Source: Planctomycetota bacterium | Lineage (GTDB): Bacteria; Planctomycetota; Phycisphaerae; Sedimentisphaerales; Anaerobacaceae | NCBI GenBank assembly: GCA_022566315.1 | Contig: JADFJC010000011.1 | Span: forward strand, 1 to 57,712 | Direction of reading: 5' to 3' | Length of the DNA stretch: 57,712 bases | Made by a program: the position numbers and the translations under genes | The notes under the pieces: generated by a model | The model's database searches: none | The model's input: only the letters and a program-made list of their open reading frames with translations | Told to the model about the DNA's origin: nothing | In this document: piece after piece, positions 52,855 to 57,712 of the stretch | How positions within the stretch are numbered: position 1 is the first letter of the stretch | Layout of the letters: every line of letters starts with the position of its first letter

Positions 52855-54021
52855 CTACTCTGACTCACCTACCGTATCCAGCAATCTCTTTATCACCGCA
52901 TCAGTATCGAGACCTTCGCTGGCTGCGGCAAAATTAAGAATCATTCTGTGACGAAATACCGGCAGTGCATATCTGCGGATATCATCACATGAAACGTTGA
53001 AGCGCCCGTTCAGAACTACATGTGCCTTAGCCGTCAGTACCAGAGATTGTCCGGCACGAGGCCCGCAACCATAACGCACAAACTCACTAATAAACTCAGG
53101 GGCCTCATCAGACTGAGGACGCGTTGCGCGGCAAAGCCGTGCCGCATATTGGGCCACATGTTCGCTAATCGGAACCTGCCGAACCAAATCCTGATACTTC
53201 AGGACCGATTTAGCATCAAGAATACCCTCGATCGCCTCTCCATCGCGACCGGTGGTCGTCAACAATATTTGCTGCTCTTCTTCCAGGTTGGGATAGTCAA
53301 CCTTAATAAGCAAAATAAACCGGTCTAACTGCGCTTCCGGAAGAGGATACGTACCTTCCAGCTCTATCGGATTTTGCGTTGCAAGCACTAAAAAAGGTTC
53401 AGGAAGCGTATGTGTATGGCCCGATGAGGTTACTTTGTGCTCCTGCATCGCTTCCAGCAGCGCCGCTTGTGTCTTCGGCGGAGTACGGTTAATCTCGTCG
53501 GCCAGAAGTACATTAGTAAAGACAGGCCCCTTCTGAAAAACAAACTTACGTTGGCGTGTCTTAGGGTCACTTTGCAGAATATTTGTCCCGGTAATATCAG
53601 CAGGCATCAAATCGGGCGTGAATTGAATCCGGTTGAATTTTAACAGCATCGTCTGGGCCAGACTCTGCACCATCATAGTTTTCGCTAATCCCGGCACTCC
53701 CATCAGCAGGCAATGTCCCCGTGCGAAAAATGCAATAAGAATCTGATTCAGCACCTCTTTTTGACCGACAATGATTTTGCCGACTTCATTGAGGATGGTA
53801 TCTTTAGCCTGGGCTAACGATTCAACCACCGCGAGGGCATCCTTTGACCCTACTCGATGCTGGATACTCGATGCTGGATACTCGACGAGAATCGAGGCCC
53901 CGGATGATACATCAAATTTGCACCCGCATTTGCACCGAGCTTTTGTCCCAGCCGAAACATTGCTGACATCATACTTCTTTCCACATTCCGGACAGCTTAC
54001 AGTTGACATCTTATCTGGCAT
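52855..54021 (-). CDS. MoxR family AAA+ ATPase with zinc-ribbon head
   Basis: 388 residues; AGGGA precedes the ATG. The N-terminus is a small zinc ribbon (SCPECGKKYDVSNVSAGTKA, then RCKCGCKF: Cys10, 13, 30, 32 and 34), similar to MJ0042-type ribbons. Residues 43-60 (ASILVEYPASSIQHRVGSK) are encoded by a 14-base repeat and form a linker. The MoxR core follows: Walker A GVPGLAKT (108-115), Walker B VLLADE, INRTPPKTQAALLEAMQE, and sensor FLVLATQNPIELEGTYPLPE. It follows the double-DUF4159 gene on the same strand by 26 bases. No DUF58 or VWA gene follows, unlike the operon at 1-12.9 kb. The partners of this MoxR are therefore unclear. Confidence 0.93.
   Translation of the reverse strand: MPDKMSTVSCPECGKKYDVSNVSAGTKARCKCGCKFDVSSGASILVEYPASSIQHRVGSKDALAVVESLAQAKDTILNEVGKIIVGQKEVLNQILIAFFARGHCLLMGVPGLAKTMMVQSLAQTMLLKFNRIQFTPDLMPADITGTNILQSDPKTRQRKFVFQKGPVFTNVLLADEINRTPPKTQAALLEAMQEHKVTSSGHTHTLPEPFLVLATQNPIELEGTYPLPEAQLDRFILLIKVDYPNLEEEQQILLTTTGRDGEAIEGILDAKSVLKYQDLVRQVPISEHVAQYAARLCRATRPQSDEAPEFISEFVRYGCGPRAGQSLVLTAKAHVVLNGRFNVSCDDIRRYALPVFRHRMILNFAAASEGLDTDAVIKRLLDTVGESE
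53851..53886. repeat. 14-base tandem repeat inside the MoxR gene
   Basis: TACTCGATGCTGGA occurs twice in tandem (53851-53864, 53865-53878), followed by the start of a third unit TACTCGA and a small palindrome CTCGACGAGAATCGAG. In the gene it codes for EYPASSIQHRV, the linker between zinc ribbon and ATPase core. Confidence 0.85.
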
Positions 54022-54047
54022 ATAATTCCCTATAATTTAGGCTATCC

Positions 54048-55679
54048 TTAGTGTGTCATAACGTACGTAATAATATTCAGCCCTAACTGTTGAGCATAAA
54101 TTGGTTCATAGCCCCTTATCAGCGGATAGTAGGCATCTAACCAGCCGGCTTCAAGGTCGTAGGGACTGTAAAGGACTCTCAGGTCGCCATCGATTGTCGC
54201 ACCCAATAAGTAGGGTTTATTTTTGAGCCCAGCAACGCTGGGTTTTATGAGACCCGCCGCTGGCGGGGGTTTATTTTTTGCCACCACAGGCGAATACCTC
54301 ACCTCTTTGATTGTCAGAAGACTGTTGTAGAGATGATGATTCGCTGGAATAAGTTCCAGTTCCACATCAGGCAAAATTCTTGCCAGCTCCCGCCGCACCG
54401 CCCTGTCAAAGGTGCTCAAACCCATACCGTTGTTTACCAAAAGCACCCCTCCATAATTGAGGTAGCGCCGCAGAGCGGTTACCGCCTCTGGAGAAAACGA
54501 GAAATCATCCAAACCCGTCAGGTACAGAAACGGATACGAGGAAAGGTCGTCCTTTTCAGCATCCACCGCCACGCGCTTCAGATTGACTCGAATAGCAGTG
54601 TACCGCCGCAGCTTCATCAGTAGTGCCGTTGCCCCTCCGGGATGCACATTCCACGCACCCTCGTGCTTGAGCTGGGCAAAAACAAATTCATCGGTAGGTC
54701 TTTTCTGGTCCGCCGCACCGAAAACCTCCGGCTGACCCTCCAAAAGTCCAACCTCCGCATAGCCTACAACGTACGCCGCTAAGTTCAGCCCGAGCTGACC
54801 GGCGCTTTTTACATCGTAATAAACCGCCTTCGGCAGCTTCCCAAGTCTTGTTACGTCACGATTCCATCCACAGCCCAACCCATATTTCGAAACCAGCACA
54901 CCAATCCGGCTGCCAACATAGATACATTCCATAAACGGTTTGGTGCTCCCCGGCTTTTTAGGATAACTTACTTTCTTCACATCAACCAGCATATGATAGA
55001 ACGGATGGTCAGACGGAATCACACGGAACCGGCTTTCCGGAAAGACCTCAAGGAAAACCTTCTTGGCCGACTCATAAAAGTAAGGCGACCCCGCTATCGA
55101 ATCGCAGATAATCATACCGCCGGCTAATACGTATTCACGTAGTGCCTGGATATGAGTCTGGCTAAGTCTTAGTATCCGTACTCCGCTGAATAGTAACGCC
55201 GGCAGCTTTTTAGGGTCGAAATGAAAATCATTAAGGTTGACATTCTGCCAGTGATATTTCAAATCCATAGACCGGCCGTTCCCCACGAACTTTTCCATAT
55301 CCGTAGGGCAAAGATTCCAGTCGGCTATCTTCATCTTACCCCCGCTGGAATCGACAAAAGAAGCCGATTCACCCCATATTACCTTGCCTATGAGATAATC
55401 CGGCTGTGGCGGCTTCTTACGTTCGGTACGCCGCAAAGGTGTAGCCGGCAAAGGCAGCGGCGGCAGCGCTTCGGCTGCGCTCATGTGCCTGCGAGGCGAC
55501 TTTGCTTTTGTCTTGTTGCCTAAATAGATGAACCAGTCGCTTTCTTTGCCCTGCGCCGGCACATACACCACAAATATCAAAGCAATTAGTAGCAACCCCT
55601 TAAGCCACGATTTGTCCTTGGGACTCCTTACGGAGAAACTAAATGACCCAAAGACATCGGCTGTTTTTTTTGTCTCCAT
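54048..55679 (-). CDS. Exported protein with two DUF4159 domains
   Basis: About 543 residues from ATG 55679, chosen for the GAGGG site; a TTG six codons upstream is the alternative. A membrane anchor or signal (WLKGLLLIALIFVVYVPAQG) comes first. DUF4159 domain 1 covers about 95-320 (ALLFSGVRILRLSQTHIQAL, REYVLAGGMIICDSIAG). Domain 2 covers about 330-543 (FLYLTGLDDFSFSPEAVTAL, RRYLNYGGVLLVNNGMG) and ends LGLNIITYVMTH. Two in-frame repeats are seen: H2 near the N-terminus (SVRSPKDKS) and H1 in domain 2 (PPPAAGLIKPSVAG). It is 26 bases upstream of the zinc-ribbon MoxR. The related single-domain protein at 9341-10210 also precedes a MoxR gene. Function: envelope partner of MoxR, by context only. 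Confidence 0.85.
   Translation of the reverse strand: METKKTADVFGSFSFSVRSPKDKSWLKGLLLIALIFVVYVPAQGKESDWFIYLGNKTKAKSPRRHMSAAEALPPLPLPATPLRRTERKKPPQPDYLIGKVIWGESASFVDSSGGKMKIADWNLCPTDMEKFVGNGRSMDLKYHWQNVNLNDFHFDPKKLPALLFSGVRILRLSQTHIQALREYVLAGGMIICDSIAGSPYFYESAKKVFLEVFPESRFRVIPSDHPFYHMLVDVKKVSYPKKPGSTKPFMECIYVGSRIGVLVSKYGLGCGWNRDVTRLGKLPKAVYYDVKSAGQLGLNLAAYVVGYAEVGLLEGQPEVFGAADQKRPTDEFVFAQLKHEGAWNVHPGGATALLMKLRRYTAIRVNLKRVAVDAEKDDLSSYPFLYLTGLDDFSFSPEAVTALRRYLNYGGVLLVNNGMGLSTFDRAVRRELARILPDVELELIPANHHLYNSLLTIKEVRYSPVVAKNKPPPAAGLIKPSVAGLKNKPYLLGATIDGDLRVLYSPYDLEAGWLDAYYPLIRGYEPIYAQQLGLNIITYVMTH
54228..54267. repeat. Double-hairpin repeat H1, third locus, inverted
   Basis: On the minus strand: CCCGCCAGCGGCGGG, a ten-base spacer TCTCATAAAA, CCCAGCGTTGCTGGG. 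It is read in frame in the double-DUF4159 gene as PPPAAGLIKPSVAG. The order of the two hairpins is the same as at 12728 and 24754. Confidence 0.88.
55619..55636. repeat. Hairpin repeat H2, copy 3 (inside CDS)
   Basis: TGGGACTCCTTACGGAGA, with stem CTCC/GGAG and loop TTAC. On the minus strand it encodes SVRSPKD in the double-DUF4159 protein, in the same reading frame as copy 1 in the HzsA-related protein. Confidence 0.7.
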
Positions 55680-55878
55680 CGCATTTGCCCTCGTCAAAAG
55701 CTACCCAAATACGCTTTTGCCAGGCCGAAAAATTGCGTTTGGCCCTGCTGAAACGAAATATAGATACACACCTTCCCTGATTAAAACAATCCACCCTATT
55801 ATACACAATTTTCAAAGAAAATTCAAAACATATCCATAACAATCTCAAAAAGGGTGCGACCGATATCAAATTCTTTAT

Positions 55879-55907
55879 TTGCGTTTTTTCAACTGTTTTG
55901 TTATCAT
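55879..55907 (+). promoter_or_regulatory. Possible sigma-70-type promoter of the Gfo/Idh/MocA gene
   Basis: TTGCGT (55879-55884), 17 bases, TATCAT (55902-55907), about 50 bases before the start codon in an AT-rich stretch. Seen by pattern only. Confidence 0.3.
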
Positions 55908-55956
55908 TTTTTTAATGCTCCAGACCTTTTTATGAAAATGGAATGAGGAGAAGAAT

Positions 55957-57306
55957 ATGAAATCACTAAATCGTCGAGAATTTATGAAAGGTTCAATAGG
56001 TACCGCTGCAACATTTACTGTTTTGTCTCAGACCAAAAGCAGGGCAGCTAACAATAAAGTTGTTTTGGGAATAATGGGAGTTGGCGGCCGGGGACGTGCG
56101 CTTTTGGCAAGTCTCGTAAAAAGAACTGATGTCAAGATTAAATATATCTGCGACGCAGATACCAGATGCTACGGGCCTGCGGCAGAGATCGTGTTTGAAG
56201 GTCATGACTACAAGCCCAAATTCGTACAGGATTTTCGAAAAATACTTGACGACCCGGAAATCGACGCAATCGTCATCGCCACTTCCGACCGCTGGCACGC
56301 CCTGGCTACAATAATGGCCTGCCAGGCCGAAAAAGATGTCTTTGTGGAAAAACCATTATCGCTGAGCATCTGGGACGGCAGAAAGATGGTTGAAGCGGCA
56401 CGCAAATATAACAGGGTTGTTCAGGTTGACACACAAAGCCGCAGTGCCCCCTATACCGACAAGGCCCGCGAGTACATCCGCAGCGGAAAATTAGGGGATA
56501 TTCGTCTGGCTCGCGTATTCCTTATGCAGGAATCCGGGCCTATCCGCGTAGCCGGAGTACAGCCGGTCCCGGAAGGCTTGGATTATGATTTATGGTGTGG
56601 TCCTTCGCCTATGCTGCCCTATCGTCCGGGCAGATGGTTCTGGAGACTGTGGGATTTCTACGTCGGTTATATTATGGCCGATATGATTCATCAGATTGAT
56701 TTGGTTCGACACCTGATTGGCAAAGAATATCCGGATACTGTTTGCAATGCGGGCGGGGTTTATCACTTCGACGATGGCAGAGAACAGCCGGATACTCAAT
56801 TCACGACATTTGAGTTCGGCAAACTCACTTTGCTCTTCGAAGCGTCCCTATGGTCGCCATATATGCATCGAATCGTTCACCTAAAAGACAAGACCAAGTT
56901 TCCCGACTGGCCTTTCAGTGCGACGAAAGTGGAGATATGCGGAACTAAAGGTTTTATGTGCTTTGGCAGGCACGGCGGCGGATGGCAGGTCTTCGAAGCC
57001 GACCCAGGCGTTCACCAGAGCAAGGCGGTCGTCTCAGTACCGGCTAAGTTAAAATTCGGCAGCATAATTGACGAGCACTTTGAGGATTTCATAAGCTGCA
57101 TTCGTACCCGAAAGAAACCCAAAGCCGACATCGAAGAAGCACACCTCTCAATGCTGTTATGTCATCTGGCCAATATCTCATATCGGGTTGGAAACCGAAA
57201 ACTTAAATTTAATGGTGCAACTGAAAGGTTTGTCAACGACACCGAAGCCGACAAATACTTAAAAGCCAACTATAGAAAACGCTGGGTCATACCCCAGAAT
57301 GTATAG
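55957..57306 (+). CDS. Tat-exported Gfo/Idh/MocA family oxidoreductase
   Basis: 449 residues; GAGGAG lies before the ATG. A Tat leader (LNRREFMKGSIGTAATFTVL) is followed by a Rossmann fold with the dinucleotide site GIMGVGGRGRALL (about 39-51), then DPEIDAIVIATSDRWHALAT and VFVEKPLSLSIWDGRKMVE, where EKP carries the conserved lysine. The C-terminal alpha/beta domain has DMIHQIDLVRHLIGKEYPD and ends YRKRWVIPQNV. Such proteins are NAD(P)-dependent sugar or cyclitol dehydrogenases or glycosidases, expanded in planctomycetes; the export leader is typical there. A second paralogue starts at 57579. The substrate is unknown. Confidence 0.92.
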   Translation: MKSLNRREFMKGSIGTAATFTVLSQTKSRAANNKVVLGIMGVGGRGRALLASLVKRTDVKIKYICDADTRCYGPAAEIVFEGHDYKPKFVQDFRKILDDPEIDAIVIATSDRWHALATIMACQAEKDVFVEKPLSLSIWDGRKMVEAARKYNRVVQVDTQSRSAPYTDKAREYIRSGKLGDIRLARVFLMQESGPIRVAGVQPVPEGLDYDLWCGPSPMLPYRPGRWFWRLWDFYVGYIMADMIHQIDLVRHLIGKEYPDTVCNAGGVYHFDDGREQPDTQFTTFEFGKLTLLFEASLWSPYMHRIVHLKDKTKFPDWPFSATKVEICGTKGFMCFGRHGGGWQVFEADPGVHQSKAVVSVPAKLKFGSIIDEHFEDFISCIRTRKKPKADIEEAHLSMLLCHLANISYRVGNRKLKFNGATERFVNDTEADKYLKANYRKRWVIPQNV

Positions 57307-57412
57307 GGACAAAATTGAATATCCAATGACGAGTAACGAACTTCGACATTCGGAGTTGTTTGTTCAATATTCGTTATTCTACTGAATATCGAATGCCGAA
57401 GTGGTGAACAAA
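57307..57412. repeat. Imperfect inverted repeat downstream of the oxidoreductase gene
   Basis: ACTTCGACATTCGGAG (about 57340-57355) and its near reverse complement in CGAATGCCGAAGTG (about 57390-57403) frame a stretch with further GAATATC/GATATTC matches. It lies between the two tandem oxidoreductase genes and might act as a terminator or be a dispersed repeat. Confidence 0.5.
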
Positions 57413-57568
57413 ATGATAGCTCATTGGAGAGGACGGTTTGCCCAGGTCGCCAGCGAACATGAAACTATCAGCGCAGATGAGATGATTAAAGAATTCGAAA
57501 TTGAGTTACTGGATGATTATATGGCAAGGGCATTGGCTCATCGGCATACGCCGGGAAATATGGAATAA
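57413..57568 (+). CDS. Small hypothetical protein between paralogous oxidoreductases
   Basis: 51 residues (MIAHWRGRFAQVASEHETIS, then ADEMIKEFEIELLDDYMARA), predicted helical and acidic. There is no clear ribosome site, and in-frame GTG codons lie just upstream. Its last codons fall in the duplicated leader of the following gene. It reads like a real helical protein or the tail of a lost gene; I do not recognise it. Confidence 0.4.
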   Translation: MIAHWRGRFAQVASEHETISADEMIKEFEIELLDDYMARALAHRHTPGNME

Positions 57569-57578
57569 GGAGAAAAAT

Positions 57579-57712
57579 ATGAAATCACTAAATCGTCGAG
57601 AATTTATGAAAGGTTCTATCGCCTCCGCCGCTACCTTTACGGCATTCTCCCAAGGCAAAGCACACGGAGCGAATGAAAGGGTGATTATTGGCGTGATGGG
57701 ACTGGGTGGGCG
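57579..57712 (+). CDS. Second Tat-exported Gfo/Idh/MocA oxidoreductase (truncated by window end)
   Basis: The ATG at 57579 has AAGGAG upstream; 44 codons are visible. The leader LNRREFMKGSIASAATFTAF is nearly that of the preceding gene, followed by RVIIGVMGLGGR, the start of the dinucleotide-binding site. The first 56 bases of leader and start match 55939-55994 at all but two positions, so this is a recent tandem duplication or a case of local gene conversion. Confidence 0.88.
   Translation, partial: MKSLNRREFMKGSIASAATFTAFSQGKAHGANERVIIGVMGLGG

Overview
The window looks like a chromosomal piece of an uncultured member of the Planctomycetota, probably a Phycisphaerae/Sedimentisphaerales-type anaerobic polysaccharide degrader. 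This is inferred from gene content: a MoxR/DUF58/VWA/DUF4159 operon, a hydrazine-synthase-alpha-related cytochrome, Tat-exported Gfo/Idh/MocA oxidoreductases, a DUF1680 (GH127) enzyme, GH92 and GH32 enzymes, paired Asp-box propeller proteins and a very large alpha-2-macroglobulin. No rRNA, tRNA or CRISPR array was seen.

Layout. (1) Bases 1-12.9 kb, minus strand: a tightly coupled seven-gene operon running right to left: TPR/HEFCH metallopeptidase, DUF4159 protein, MoxR ATPase, DUF58, BatA-like VWA membrane protein, 1200-residue coiled-coil membrane protein, VWA/GATase-like protein (runs off the left edge). (2) 12.9-14.4 kb: relics, namely a copied 53-bp piece of the TPR gene, a collapsed sulfatase gene and a frameshifted prepilin-leader gene. 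(3) 14.4-19.2 kb: a five-haem cytochrome, a PPOX/FMN split-barrel protein and a two-haem HzsA-related protein. (4) 19.2-24.2 kb: a possible MITE-like element, a GH92 enzyme and a right-handed beta-helix enzyme. (5) 24.2-31.4 kb: a GC-richer alpha-2-macroglobulin gene standing alone between two direct copies of a roughly 130-bp repeat. (6) 31.4-38.2 kb: two tandem sortilin/Asp-box propeller paralogues. (7) 38.2-45.1 kb: a decayed transposase, a PQQ-type propeller, a small CxxCH protein and an Nramp-like transporter. (8) 45.4-51.1 kb: GH32, then a GH127-SASA esterase fusion ending in a broken second SASA domain. (9) 51.1-55.7 kb, minus strand: an MttB-family methyltransferase, a second MoxR with a zinc-ribbon head and a protein with two DUF4159 domains. 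(10) 55.9 kb to the end: two tandem Tat-exported Gfo/Idh/MocA genes.

How the genes may work together. The glycoside hydrolases, esterase domains and Gfo/Idh/MocA proteins fit an exported polysaccharide-degrading strategy. The MoxR operons look like an envelope-associated chaperone/VWA machine. The cytochromes suggest extracytoplasmic electron transfer.

The least expected feature is how many short repeats sit inside or at the ends of protein genes: a double-hairpin element read in frame in two envelope proteins, a second hairpin in three exported proteins, a heptamer array at the 3' ends of two MoxR-operon genes, and a 14-mer repeat between two domains of the second MoxR. Together with the repeat-flanked alpha-2-macroglobulin gene and the relic zone, this points to a genome heavily remodelled by small palindromic repeats.
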